Assembly: GCF_000182925.2 (NCBI RefSeq)
Contig: NC_026501.1
Span: 6,427,917-6,491,916 of the forward strand
Source of the DNA: Neurospora crassa OR74A
Lineage: Eukaryota; Ascomycota; Sordariomycetes; Sordariales; Sordariaceae
DNA: 64,000 nt
Direction of reading: 5' to 3'
Shown: piece by piece, positions 13,437 to 26,552 of the stretch
Layout of the letters: the number at the start of each line of letters is the position of its first letter
Position numbering within the stretch: the first letter of the stretch is position 1
Made by a program: the position numbers and the translations under genes
Notes under the pieces: generated by a model
What the model saw: the letters and a program-made list of their open reading frames with translations, nothing else
What the model was told of the DNA's origin: nothing
The model's database searches: none

Positions 13437-15663
13437 TAGGGTCCAATAACTATAGTAGTAAGTAGTAGTCCTCAAAGGACTTGTATTCTTTTAGGTATAT
13501 TGCTTCGGCCGGTACTACAAGCTCTTTCAATACCTTTCTCCTTATATCCCGTTTCTATAAATGTCGCGGAACCTAGCACTATCCCGCTAGTCGTACGAAG
13601 GTTGTTTTAAAGTTTTAGAATCGTTCTAAGAGCTTTATTTTTAATCTTTCGAAGTCTCGGATAGCCTTTTCCTTCGCTGTATAGTTGTAGTAGTTATTCT
13701 AGAGGTACTCCAATAGGTTATCTACAGTGAGTATTACTTCCGGGTGTGCTCTATTAAGATATAGGAGTATCCTTTCAGCTACCTATCCTCCTAGTCTCAA
13801 TAGGACTTCTCCTATTCGGGCTTACTCGTTGGGGAAGTAGTCGGCGTTACTTTTAAGCTTATTCTATATCTGTAACATTTATATATCGAATAAAACTTTG
13901 TTGTTTTCGTTATTACTAAAGGTAGTGGGGTCCGCTACCTTGGGAGACCGTTTCTCTCCCCTACGATAGGGGATCTAAGGCTTGAGAAAGGTGTAGCCCT
14001 GGGTTATACGTAGGGGAGCGTATGTTTCTTGAGACGGGGGGCGTGTAGGTAACAACCCGGGCGTAATTAGTCGCTTCGGATACCCGCGACGGTTATTTCT
14101 ATTCTCCTTCCTTAACTCTCTATCTAATAAACTATTATCGTTATTATTATCGGGGGAATCCGCTCCCGTTCGTACGCGTAGGTGTCTAGTCGTACGCGCG
14201 GCCTCCCGTCGAACTTCTTTACCGCCGTTAGTTATTTCGGAGGATTCCCTAATAGTGCGTTTAGAGTCGGGAGGGGCACTACTTTTAAAGATGTCCGCCG
14301 CTTCGTTTAATACCGGTTCTTTTTATTAGAACCTGGGGGGTAGTAGCAGTTGTATAAAGGAGGCTACAATTTATATAAGAAGTCGGTTCTACTCTTTTAA
14401 CGCTTTAAACTAGTATTCGAAATCTTGGGGGATTAAGGTCGTTTTTTCTTTTAGGTTACACGTAATTAATTTTCGTACTAGGCGGTCTTTCTCTTAGAGC
14501 AGCTAGTAGGTTTAATTTACAAAGTAGAGAGCCCACGCGTTTATTTTAGTAATTTCGCGGCTAACTTTCTAGAGGAGAAATACCAAATTGCGTATCAAAT
14601 TACTAACCGCTTCGTTATAGATCCCCCGCACCCTTATTTCTTACTACATAGCTTCGGGATCTCTTTTACACGCCTTATAAAAAACTCGTTTATTAATAAA
14701 CTTATTAGTTATATCGAGCTTTCTAATAGTTTAGTTGTTTTCTATCGAGCGGGATACTAGTTTGAACAGCATTACTAGTTCGTTATCATTTGCTTCGTCG
14801 ACCTAGGCTTTATTAATAGCGGCTACTCTCTTACTAACCTCCTTAGCCAATTATCCCGGGGTTACAACGAAGATAGGAAACTTGGCTTGTAAGTATAAGC
14901 GCCTAAGGTAATAACTTTGCAAATCGGTAACGGTGGCGGGTCCGTCTAGCGCGGTCGCTTTATTAATAATAGTTGCCTCGGCTTCTTCCCAAGTAGGGAA
15001 CTCTTCCTTATCTCGAACTTTCTAGTGTACCGTAGTATTCGGGATTTAGTAAGAGCAATCAAAATTCCTAATATAGCGGTCCTTTTAGCCGGAGCTTAAT
15101 TCTACTATCTTTCTCGACCGCCGCTCTTTCAACGTTTCTATTTCCCGTCTAGCCGTAGCCTTACTAAAAGGTCTCGAGGGGCCGGCGGTTGTAGCGGCTA
15201 CTTCCTCTAGCGGCGGCGAGTATTAGGTTGGGCTTACTACTGCCTTACTTTTACCTTTCAATCGTTTCCGAGCATTTTAAAGGAGTTCGTAGAAGGCGAG
15301 TGGCGAATTAGAGGGAGAGTCCTCCTATTTTACGTTTTTTAAATATATAAACGAGTCGTCTACTACTTCTACTCTTAGTAGTTGGTATAGAATTAATTTT
15401 CTAGTAGGGGTTTTTGGAGGTCCCTACGGGTTGTATTCCAACGATCCAAGGGTGGAAGCCGTATTGGGGCGCGACCAGTCTATAGTAGTATCTTCTCTTC
15501 TTCCCTCGAGCTAAGTAAGGGGGTTGGATAGTTTAATAACGGGGCTAAAGCCTCTATAATTATCCTCTATTTAATCGAATAGCTCAACCTCTTACTCGTA
15601 GTAAGAGCTAGGGTCTAACTTAAAGCTGGAACTTAAAGTCGAACTATCTCCAGCGTCGGACAT
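13437..15663 (-). pseudogene. gag N-terminal part of element 2, RIP-inactivated
   Basis: A minus-strand ATG at 15663 opens a protein beginning MSDAGDSSTLSSSFK. It continues leftward for over 700 codons, interrupted by stops that mostly replace Trp (TGG to TAG). The acidic start, central helical region and position just inside the 5' LTR identify it as Gag. The frame is broken at 13436 by the nested element; the zinc-knuckle end lies at about 5700. Base composition is less AT-rich than element 1, suggesting milder RIP. Confidence 0.7.
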
Positions 15664-15984
15664 TGTATAATTAACTCAATCCGAGAAGCGGAAAGCGGGG
15701 GGGTAGAGGTTGCTCTCTCCGTCAATACCCTCGGTAGGTATAACACTTTAAGGAGACTTAGTAATTCTCTTTTTAGTAATTACAACGCAATAATCTTCAT
15801 TATACAAGGTCAGTTGCTCGGTACAGCTGACGAATCCGTTTACAATGGGATGTTTAGTGCCGTCCCCGGACAATAAAAGAATAACTCTTAATATTATGTG
15901 AGAGCGTAATCCTACGAGTGATTAGACAACAAGATTAGAAGCCACAATTCAAAGTAATATTAAGAGTAAAGAAGAAAGGGAAGT

Positions 15985-16178
15985 TGTACAAATAAAGGCA
16001 TTCGGAATCGGATATATAAGTCTGGATTCCGCCAGCGGTCGCCGCCTTCCCAATCCGGGTCGCTATCGATAAGAGCCTGAGCCTCATTCCATCTAGTGTG
16101 CCACAGTACCGTGGGTCCGGCTCCCCCTTACCCAGTGGCCAGTACTCCGGCAGTCTATCCAGCTATGCTATGATATTA
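15985..16178 (-). repeat. 5' LTR of element 2
   Basis: 194 bp, starting TGTACA on the plus strand (the CA end of the minus-strand LTR). Same length as the left LTR. The gag leader lies at 15664-15984. Confidence 0.85.
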
Positions 16179-16690
16179 GCTATTTAATTTAGTAGAATAG
16201 TAAGTAATTTTTAAACTTTTCTAAATAATTGAGATAGGAAGTATTAAGTTAGATATAATTTACTAAGGTCTTGTATCCGTTGAATGGCTAAATATTCAAC
16301 CGTTATTGGAAAACGAAGATAATTATTAGATCTTTTAGCATCTTCTTCTTATAGGTAAATAGAGAAACGAATATATATTCCCTTAAGAGGGATAAAGGAT
16401 TATTTAGTATAATAAATAAAAAGAGGCAGATAATTAGAGATTACTAAGAACTATCATCTTATTCAACTAAGAATATTAAATTAAGATTAATTATTTAGTA
16501 TAATTATAAATAAATATTATAATAATCTGTTGTCCTATCTTTTTAAGTTCGATATCTTCCCTATCTTCTTTTCTTCTTTTCTTCCTTTATTATCTTTATT
16601 TTTCTACCCTTTCTAATCCATTATCTTATTAAGTTAGTTCTATATTCTTTTATCTTCTATTAATACTAACTATTCAGCTCTATCCAGTCT
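16179..16690. other. AT-rich spacer, no gene seen
   Basis: Low-complexity AT-rich DNA between element 2 and the pogo relic. I see no coding frame, repeat pair or RNA gene. Confidence 0.5.
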
Positions 16691-17270
16691 AGAAAGTGCA
16701 TCCTCTAATCTAGTACCCTTACTAAAGGTTCGAAAAAAATCATTATAGAAAAAATCAATGCATATGTTCCCGTATACTACCCCAAATCAGTGCCAGTTAT
16801 CTATACCTTCTTATTATACTTCTATACGATTCGAATAGTATTAAAATTAAATTGCTTCAAAGTGTAAAGAGCCTTTGCTTTGCCAATTGCCTATACTTCA
16901 AAGCAATCGTCACTAGTATTGTTCGTTATAAGGGCAAGAGAGATATGTAATTTATTACATTTAGCACCAGGTCTAACCTTAGTAGATAAACCGAAGTCTA
17001 GAGTCTACCGCTAGAAGAGTCCTATCTCATCCATATTGTAACGGTTGCCCCGCGGGAAGCTTACTACGAAATTTCGTAGTTCAACTATCTTTTCGAGTAT
17101 ATAGGGATCCTCAATCGGCATAGAAGTAGCTTCGCTAACGAAGGCATTCTTAGGGGTATTTTCTTCTTCCCTCTTCCTCCCTCTTCCTCCCTCGTCCTTC
17201 CTTTTCCTCTTATTTACTCTTCCTCTAATTTACTCTTCCTCTCTCTATCTTCCCTCATTTATTATTATAG
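16690..17270 (-). pseudogene. pogo/Fot1-type DDE transposase relic
   Basis: The minus strand between about 17045 and 16900 encodes YNMDEIGLF followed by a GLSTKVRPGAK-like block, the first catalytic Asp region of DDE_1 transposases (Fot1/pogo group). A stop replaces the expected Trp after GLF. Flanking sequence is too decayed to define terminal repeats, and a pyrimidine-rich stretch (17160-17270) lies at the N-terminal side. Only a fragment of the protein is readable. Confidence 0.6.
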
Positions 17271-17279
17271 TACCTCGTT

Positions 17280-17990
17280 AGCTAGCCTATATATATAAAT
17301 TGCAGGATCGATAATTAATTGGATTCAATTCCAACCAGGTATTGTAGTCTATTGGAGCATCGTTTGGTTATTATATATAGGCGCTAGGATACGAGAGACT
17401 AATAGCCTCGTAAAATTATTTAACGTTAGTCCTAATTACTCATTCTCCTTATTTTTACTACTAATATTCGTTAAAGTTAAATAATAACGGTTATTAAAAG
17501 TTTATTTTATTACTTTAAAAAAGCGTAATATATTCTTTTCTCTTTTGTAGGATTAGCAATGTCCTATAAATTAAATTTAATATTAGTATATTATATTAAT
17601 GTTTCGTTTTTTAAGGATTAAATACCATTTTGATACTATAATAGAGGATATATTAAAAAGGTAATTAGAGGGTTTACTTCGGTTCGTGTTTATTTTAATA
17701 TTAAGGCTTTTAACTTCACTTCGAGCTAAGTTTTATATAAGTATATTAGGGGGGCGGGAGTATTAATATAGCCCCCTACCTAAGTTTAAAATTATTTTAC
17801 TATACTGTTTATCTATTTAACCACTAATATATAGTGGTAGCGACGGTGAAGTACTTAATTTGAAGCTATATTTAAAGTAATTATAATACGCGTAGTGGCC
17901 TTTAGGTTTCGTATATAATATTAGCGTTACTTAATATTACTAGAATATAATAAACAATAGGTTTAATTTATTTAGTTCCTCAAGTATATA
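17280..17990. other. AT-rich unresolved sequence
   Basis: RIP-like AT-rich DNA. I could not assign a family, frame or repeat boundary. It probably belongs to decayed transposons. Confidence 0.4.
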
Positions 17991-17991
17991 T

Positions 17992-18498
17992 TTAAATTAA
18001 GGTAAATAAGTATAAAATCGGGCTTATAAATAGGGTATATATATATTGTAAGTAGTATTAGAGGCTGCCGGCTTTTAATCCTAGAATTACGGTTACTTTA
18101 TTACTCTTAACGCTACCGTTACCTTATTTCGTAGCTCTAGTATATAGTTCTCTCAACTAATCAATTCGTTTATAAAGGTATTGGCGGCTACGCCGGTAGT
18201 ATATTGTAAGCTAACCACTATAGTTATAACATACTAGGATGAAGGGGAAGAAGTAGGTTAGGGCAAGTAAATGAAGGAGGCAGGCTAATACAAGCAGGTT
18301 ACGGCGGAAAAATAAAGGAGGTAGATTAAGGTAGATAAGTAAAAAGTCGGGCTTGTATATACTTTAATAGAATTAGTATTAGATCTTAGAGCTGTGGTTG
18401 GCTCGTCGAACGCCGCCAAATTGTAGGCGTCTTCCTGTTCCGCAGCCCTACCCTATATATATCCCTCTCAGCCAATTGACTCGTGTATAAGGTGTTGG
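17992..18498. repeat. Duplicated repeat unit; second copy split by element 3
   Basis: A unit beginning AAGGTAAATAAG...TCGGGCTT at about 17998 recurs, less mutated, at about 18319. Copy 1 contains GGCGGCTACGCC (about 18183) and a purine-rich tail (18235-18318). Copy 2 stops at 18498, where element 3 enters, and resumes at 26381 with GGCGGCTGCGCC and a matching purine-rich tail. The family is unknown; it may be an LTR or the end of another transposon. Confidence 0.6.
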
Positions 18499-18722
18499 TG
18501 TTATAGGGCTAGATTACATGCCCTGTGCCTTGCTATAGATTACGTACTATTGGTATTGTGCTACGGTACTGGGACTAGCCCAGGCAATGGGGCTCTGCGC
18601 GACCTACCTAATTGGGTTATACAACCCTTATAAGCCTAGGCTAGTATATATTCTCTTTTTACTTCCTTCGTATAATAATAAATATCGTAGCTTACTTATA
18701 ATAGTGCCCTTGCCCTATAATA
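18499..18722 (+). repeat. 5' LTR of element 3
   Basis: 224 bp, begins TGTTATAGGG and ends ATAATA. Preceded by GTTGG. A short open frame inside it is not a gene. Confidence 0.85.
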
Positions 18723-18799
18723 GTTTATTATACCTTCAATTGCGCTGCGCGCGTATAATAAGTAATTATTATCGTAGCTAATAGGCTAGTAAATAATTA

Positions 18800-21700
18800 A
18801 ATCCGACGTTTAACCTTTATAGGATTGAGGAATACTATAAACGGCTTCGATAGCTATTGTAATTATTGTACAAATTTAATTTCAATTATAACTACTAACT
18901 ACGGCTACTTTAATTACCCTAAGAATAATAATAATACTAAATCGATTATTAATAATTATATTAAGACTAAGACCGAGTTTCTAATTTATAACAATTATTC
19001 TAACCTTTTAAGTAAAGCCCCTATTATCGATCGAGCAATAACCTTTAATTACAAAATAGTAAAAAATTAACTTATTCTTGTGGAGTAAAGTTCGTAGGCT
19101 CCTCCCCTTAATTATTCGCCGGGCTTTAATTTTTATAGCCCGGAATTTATATTCTTGAGAGTTAGTATTTAACCGCCCCCCTTTAATAAGATAGTTATTA
19201 ATAACGAGTTAGCTATAGTCGCTATACGCTTCTACGGTAATAACTATTATTATTGAATCTTTTAGGCCTATTTATATAATAGATTTTAAGTTACCAACTC
19301 CGTTAATTTATATTTAATTATTTTTAAATAGTATATTACTAACTTAACGTTATTCTTAATTTTTAGTATTATTATTAATACTATTGTAGAAGTTTTTAAT
19401 GCGATTTAGGCCGATTATTGTTAGGAAATTCTTAGAAGAGAGGCCGACGAACGGGTTTATATTTAAGCCTAGAGGGGCCTTTAGAATAATATTATTTATT
19501 AGAAGAATAAGGCTAAAGGTTAGTTTAATAAGTTTAAAGTTAAAGAGGCTCTTTATATAGACTATAACATTAAAATAATAAAGTTCCTTAATAAGAATAC
19601 TATTTTTAAAGCCTAAGTCCGCTCTCTATAAAATAAGGTTATCATTGCCGAGATAGCCAACGATGGCTTTAATGCTATAATTAAAAATATAAATACCGTT
19701 AGCTCCGGCGGATTAGGCGGCGGTAATTATAACGGCGGAGGCGTAGGAGATAATTCGAATAACTCTAACTTAAGAAGCTACGTCAAACCTACTAACGGTA
19801 TACAACGCTATATATCTACTAACCTTAATATTTTTAACGCTTTAGGATCTACCCCTAAAGACTACAACGCTATATATACTATTTAATGTATTAAAATCCG
19901 TCTCTATTAGGCTTATAATAAGTAGTACTTCCCTAACGAGTGTAATAAATTTATATATATCTTCGTCTATTTAAGTAAAACCTCTATATTTATAATTGAA
20001 TTAGATATATAGGTTATTCTCGCCGACGAGCACCCCGATCTTTAAAAGTGGCAAACGGCCGAAGATTTTATTAAATACTTTAATAGTTGGTATAATATTA
20101 TAAATATAAAGGTGGAAGCCGATTGTACCCTTTAGAGGCTCTAAATAAAATTCTTATTCTAGGACTTTACTAATAAATTTATTTTAAACGCCGACTATTA
20201 CAATATAAGCAACGCTATATGGGTATTCTTACTATATTAAAAGGTTATAAATTAATTTAAAGTATTTATTATTTATTAGCCCGACGTTCTTAGTAGCGAA
20301 GATTTCTAAGGATGGTTGACCCTATTCGGTAAATTCGTTAAACGTTAAAAGGAAAAAGCCTTTTAGAAGAAAATATTTAATTTTACAACTTCTAGTAGTA
20401 ATAATTCCTCTAGTAATAAAGGAGGAGGAAGTTCTGAATTTAAAATTATTTCTTAAAGTAACGATTTTATAGATTTAGATAAATTTGAAGTAGTAAATAA
20501 ATATTTAATCCTCTAAATTTTATAGAAGAAGCGGTAGGAAAATAATAAATATTAAAGATATAGTAAGATCGGCTACAAATAGAAGAAATACTAGAATTTT
20601 ATTAATTTTAGAAATAGTAAAAGTAAAATTGAAGGAACGAAAATCAATCCGATTCCTAAGGGCGTTAAAAAGAGAAGGACCGGCTAAAACGGATATAGTA
20701 ATAATAATAGTAATAATTCGACGCTACTAATAATAATAATAATACTACGAAGGATGTTAATAAATTAGGAAATGCCGAACCTTTATACTAAATTGTAAAT
20801 GGAGGCTACTATTATAAGAAGGAAATATAAAGGGATATAGGAATGACCCGGAAGTGGAGGGATATTTAAATAAGTATATTGAGGATATTTTAAATAGGGA
20901 GTTGTATTAGGACTAGGAAGAGGAAATATTAGAATTATTATTTATTAATTTAGTAATAATTAAATTAGAAAAATCTATCCTCCTTTCAAATTACCTCCTA
21001 TATAATAAATATAAAATATAATACCCGGCTCTAATTAATAGTAGCTATACGGGTAAAGGCTTTATTAATACTAAATTTGTTAAAAGAAATTAAATACTTA
21101 TAATAAAGTTCGGCTAATTAAAACTATTACAATTAACTAATAGTAATATTAATATTTATATAACTAATTTCATTAAAGTTACTCTATAAGTCGGATTGTA
21201 AAATAAAAATATTAAACTCCTAATTTTTATATTCTCCTCGAATAATTCTATTATATTAGGTTTATTATAGCTTTAATAATATAATTTGTCTACGGATTAA
21301 AAGAAGGGGGAGTTTAAATTTAATTATAAGTACTAAGGTAGTTGTATCCCTACTAATATATTAAACTTCTAAATATAAGTACCTAAAGTTTTGAGGGAGG
21401 AGACTGTTGGTAATATAGTTGAGTAAATTATCAAAGCGGCCGAAGAGGAGTAAGCCGTCGAAGTAGCCGAGGAGGAGTAAGCTATTAAGGTAATTAAGAG
21501 GGATTAAGCCGATAGTGTAAATAAGGAAGACTAATATTAGTTACTAACTTGTAGGGCCCTCTAACGTAGGAAAACTAGATTCTTATAGAAAATTATTAGG
21601 ATTTATAGTATTGACCCTAGATAACTCTAATCTACCTAGTTATTTATAGGAAACTAAGTAGTAATAATTCCTAATATAATACTATAATTAGTACAATTAA

Positions 21701-24700
21701 CCAAACTAATTTTATATAGAATTATTAATAGTAAGCGTATTAGGATTTTAAACCCCGAAAGAAGACTGTTAGTACTACTATTCGTAAGACCTATAAATAT
21801 TAATAGGGTTCCTATTAACTTAAATAATATTATAATACTTAACGCCGCTAGCTTTAATTTTGTAATTAAAATATAAAACTTTGAAGTTATAGTTATAACG
21901 AGGGGGGAAATTAATAAAGTATTAAGAAAGTTGGAAGTAGAAATAATAGACGATTAGGCCGATTCTAGGATAAAAATTATAGAGAAAATGTATAATAATA
22001 TTTATATAGGTAATAGCGCGGATTATAAGGATTAGTTTATAAATTACTTCCTTTAAGTACTATAAGGCGACGTAGGAAAGGTTATAGTGACAATTATTAA
22101 GGAGAACGCTAAGAAGTTTTACGAGAAAGTAGATAGACCCTTAGCTATTGAATAGAAAATTAAAATTAAAATACTAATCTATTACTATAAATATTAGAAC
22201 GTAGCGAACCCTAAGGAAATAAAAGTAATACTACAATACCGTTCTTATAACTATAAAATTAAATTTATTCCGAGCGTAGACTTTCTTAACGCCTAATTAT
22301 AACTATTCTCCCCTTTAGAATTAAGCGTTATTAAAAAATAGTTAGATAATAATATTAAATAAGGCTTTATCCGGCTATTCTAATTACCGGCAGTATCCTT
22401 TATACTACTAATAAAGAAGCCGGGCAGTAGTATACAGATCTATATCGATTATTAAAGTATTAATAATATAATTCTAAAGATACGTTACCCCCTTCCTTTA
22501 ATTAAGGAAATATTGAATGCTATTTATAAAGCGAAGATCTTTATTAAGTTAAATATTATTACAATATTTAATTAAATACAAGTCTATAAAGGTTATAAGT
22601 AATTAACTGTGTTTATAATAAGGTTCGGACTCTATAAGTCGCTAATTTACCCCTTTAGTTTATAAGGCGCCCTAGTTACTTTTTAAAACTTTATTAATAA
22701 TATCCTTTATAATATATTAGATAAATTCGCTACTACCTACTTAAATAATATTTTAATTTACTCTAATAATGAGGAAGAGTATATTAAATATATTTCTAAT
22801 ATCCTAGACTATTTTGAATACTCCCGATTATAGATTGATATAAATAAGTGCGAATTCTATATTATTAGAATTAAATACTTAAGCCTTATTATTATACTAG
22901 GCGGTATTAAAATGGATATAGATAAAGTAAAGGCCGTACTATTATAGGAAGTATTAGAATCCAAAAGATCCCTATAATTATTCTTAAGCTTTACGAACTT
23001 CTATTAACAATTTATTAAAGACTTCTCTAATATAGTTAAACTATTATACAAATTAACGAAGAAGATAATTAATTAGTATTAGGATATTAAGTATTAAAAG
23101 GCTTTTAATAATTTAAAAAACGTATTTACTATAATACTAATCCTAAAAATTTATAATTAAATAAAGAGGATAGTAATCGAAATAGACGTATTGAATTAGG
23201 CCTTTAGCGGCACCCTTTCGTAATAGGGAAATAACAGTATTCTCTACCCAATAGCCTACTTCTTAATAAAGTATATAGTAGTAGAATATAATTATAATAT
23301 TTATAATAAAGAATTACTAGCTATTATAAAGGTTTTAGAGGAGTAAATACTAGAATTAAAAGGTATATAAGAATAAGTAGAAATTATTACCGACTATAAG
23401 AACTTTAAAATATTCGTAATAATTAAATAATTTATACCTAAATATATATATTAGGCCGAATTCCTTAGTCGCTTCAATTTCCGTATTACTTATAGAAAAA
23501 GCCTAGAGAATATACAATTAGATATTTTAAGCAGGAAACTAAAGGACAAACCTTAAAATAACGAAGACGAGAGATTCTTAGTTAGGAAAAAACCCCTTAT
23601 TAATCCTAAGTATTTCGACTTAACTTTCTTCGAAGAAGAGGAATCTATTTATATATATTTAAGTGCTATAGAGGAAGTTTATTAAGGGTAGTATAATTTA
23701 GATTTAAACTTTTAGGAGGTTAACTTATACGAATTAAATATTACGAAATCGATAAATAACTTAATTAATAATAGTTACGCTAAATTGAATTTTATATAGG
23801 AAATAGTTTTATATTTATAAGGGGACAACCGGCGAAGTTAGACTTCGGAGATTAAGAAGTATTTTAAAATCGCCTACGCAAAATACTTAATAAGGTAAGG
23901 ACAAGTATATTAGAGGAAGGACGTTGAAGAATAAGTATTAATTGACCCCAACGATAAAGAGATTCAATTGTAATTTATTTATAAGATGTATACGGTAAAG
24001 CCGGGCGGGTATTCCGGCTAAGAAAGAATTTACAAAATATTTAATAAATTTTATTATTAATTAAGGATATACTAATTTATTAAAGAATTCTATAAAATAT
24101 ATTTTGTATATATAAAGATTAAATTATTAAAATACTTATTAATAGGCTACTTAAAACCTTTTCCGGTACCTTTTAAATTATAGTTATAAATTTCTATCGA
24201 TTATATAATTCCTATAACGCCCTATACTAGAAATAGCCGGACTTACCAATATATTATAGTCGTCGTTAACTACTTAACGAAGATGAGGTACTATATACTT
24301 ATAAAAATATTAGAAACGGACGAATTGGTTGAAAGGTTTATTAAGAAGATTTATAGTATCTACGGGCTACCTAATAAAATCGTATTAAATAGGAACTTAT
24401 AATTTATTTCGGTACTCTAAAGGACTTTATATAAAAGATTAAATATTATAGTAAAATTATTATTAGTATTTTACTCCCAAATTAACGGCCAAACTAAGAG
24501 AATTAATATAGAAATAAAATAATACCTTGAATTATATATTAATTAGGTTTAAAATAATTGAATTAATTAGTTACCCTTAGCTAAGTTCGCCTATAATAAT
24601 ATAGTATCCGAAACTATAAGAATCAACCTATTTTATACTAATTATAGTTTCTACCTACGAATAAGTATAGAACCCTTTAAATTATACCCTTTAAATTTAT

Positions 24701-25320
24701 TTAAGGTATAGAAAAAGGAGTTTTTTAAAGCTTCTAAAGTAACTAATCGTTTTTAAACCGTATTAAATAATATTATTGCCCTCTTTAAATAAATATAAAA
24801 CTAATATAAAGCTTAAATAAATAAATACCGGACGGATGCCCCTAAGTATAAGGCCGGTAATAGAGTACTATTTAATATTAAGAACTTTGCTATAGGGAAA
24901 CTATAGGCAAAATTGGTACTGAAATTCGAAGGTCCGTTTGTAATATTAGAATACGACTCTTACTATATTAAATTTTAATTACCTAAGAATATAAAGGTTA
25001 ATCCTATATTCTATATTTCTATAATTAAATTATAAGAGATAGTGGGCCTTCCTAGGTAGTATGATATTGAATAAGATATCCTAGCTAATTAAGGAAGATT
25101 AATAACGAAGATTAATAGTAATAACGATAATAAATAGTAGGAATAGGAGTTCGAAAATATTATCGGTTATAGTAAAGTAAATAACGGCTATTGGATATAC
25201 TAAATTAAATAGAGAGATATCGACGAACTAATATAGTAACTTACTAAAGACTTAGAAGGATATAATAACGCTATTTAAAAGTATTATAACTCTTATTCAA
25301 ATATACTATTACTATTAATT
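18800..25320 (+). pseudogene. gag-pol of element 3, RIP-inactivated
   Basis: Gag-like protein sequence is readable from about 18825 to 20700. The RT is at about 22300-22900, with RYPLPLIKE and a dead active site YLNN (22738-22749, ancestral YLDD). RNase H is at about 23160-23500 (VIEIDVLN, YNKELLAII). The integrase is at about 24050-24900 (core with VNYLTK and the AYNN block). A chromodomain-like end is at about 25147-25300, with its Trp residues partly turned into stops. Confidence 0.8.
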
Positions 25321-26157
25321 TAAGTAAAATAGAGATATATTAAAAGGAAATTAAAAAAGAAATTATTATTATCTTTATTTCTAAATTTACTAACTCCTTT
25401 ATTACTAATATTTATCTTTAAACCTAATTTAGATTTACTTTAATTATTTTAATAAAATATTTAGGTAGCTTAATAAAAGGGATAAATTTAATTAAGAAAG
25501 ATAAAAAGAAAAGAAATTTAATACAATTTATTCTATATACCTTAATCGAATACTTTATAATATACCCTTTTATAAAGTAACTGTTAATGGTACTAAGAAA
25601 TAGTATATTTTATAGCGGTTTTACGTCTCCTATCCCTAGAACGGCCACATACGTAATTAATACTAAATTTTAAAGATAAGAAGGATCTAAGAGAGGTTAG
25701 TAGTATAATAATTAAATGTTTAAAGAAGAAATAAAGTATAAATAAGAAGTTAAATACGTAAATTCTCTAAATTTATATTAGTAGTAGCTATAGGCGTCCC
25801 TACAAATTACTATACTATAAGCATCCCTATAGTACCCCCGGTAGGGCTAGTAATAGTAAGAGCTATTAAAGTCCTTTATATATATTAATTAAAATAATTT
25901 GTAAAGTATAAATGGATTATTAAGGGTAATAATAGCTCTTATAGCGAAAGAGTTAGATTAGCAATATTTTGGTTAGTATTCTGCCCTTAAGCGGGAGTTG
26001 GAATACTAAGTAGCCTCCCGTTTTAGTACGGGCGCTAAGATTTTTTACTGCAATTTGATTGGACGTATTTATGGAGGATTTGGGAAGGCCTACTTTGGGT
26101 AAAATAATATATTTAGAGATAATTTCTGTAGCCGGGAGCGTTTTTGGAGGGAGGTAG

Positions 26158-26380
26158 TGTTATAGGGCTAGATTATATACCCTGTACCTTACTATAGATT
26201 ACGTGCTATTAGTACTATACTACGGTACTAGGACTAGCCGGGCAACGGGGCTCTGCGCGACCCACCCAATTGGGTCACGCAACCCTTATAAGCCCAGGCT
26301 GGCACACACTCTCTTCTTGCTTCCTTCGTACAACAACGAATATCGTAGCTTACCCATAACGGTGCCCTTGCCCCGTGATA
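26158..26380 (+). repeat. 3' LTR of element 3
   Basis: 223 bp, begins TGTTATAGGG and ends GTGATA, followed by the GTTGG duplication. It keeps many CpA/TpG sites that are lost in the 5' LTR. Confidence 0.85.
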
Positions 26381-26552
26381 GTTGGCGGCTGCGCCAATAG
26401 TGTGTTGCAAGCCAACCACTATGATTATAATATGCTAGGATGGAAGGGAAAAGGTAGGCTAATGCAGGCAGATGAAGAAGGTAGGTTAAGGCAGGTATAT
26501 GAAGGAGGTCCATCGTGATCAGTTTGTTATAGTGGATTACCAAACTATGATC
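26381..26552. repeat. Right half of the split repeat unit, with purine-rich tail
   Basis: Continues the unit interrupted at 18498. The tail holds imperfect repeats of about 26-35 bp around GAAGGAGGT/GGTAGGTTAAGGCAGG. The same tail is at 18235-18340 in the RIP-mutated copy. Confidence 0.6.

Larger units (their letters stand above)
346..16178 (-). mobile_element. Ty3/Gypsy chromovirus (element 2), RIP-degraded and split by a nested element
   Basis: Matching 194-bp LTRs (346-539 and 15985-16178) bound the element, and a polypurine tract at about 540-553 marks the 3' LTR on the minus strand. Gag begins at 15663 and runs left. It is interrupted at 13436 by a plus-strand retrotransposon, and gag-pol resumes at 5865. 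Removing the insert and one copy of its duplication leaves about 8.26 kb, normal for a chromovirus. Stops at Trp/Gln positions and AT enrichment show RIP. No clean target duplication is visible (left flank CCCCT, right flank GCTAT), so one flank may have been rearranged. Confidence 0.85.
18499..26380 (+). mobile_element. Ty3/Gypsy chromovirus (element 3), RIP-degraded
   Basis: 7,882-bp element with LTRs 18499-18722 and 26158-26380. The target duplication GTTGG is at 18494-18498 and 26381-26385. A purine-rich primer tract lies at about 26145-26157. The body gives gag, RT, RNase H, integrase and a chromodomain in order on the plus strand, all with RIP-type stops. The left LTR is clearly more AT-mutated than the right, so RIP was uneven along the element. 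Confidence 0.87.
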
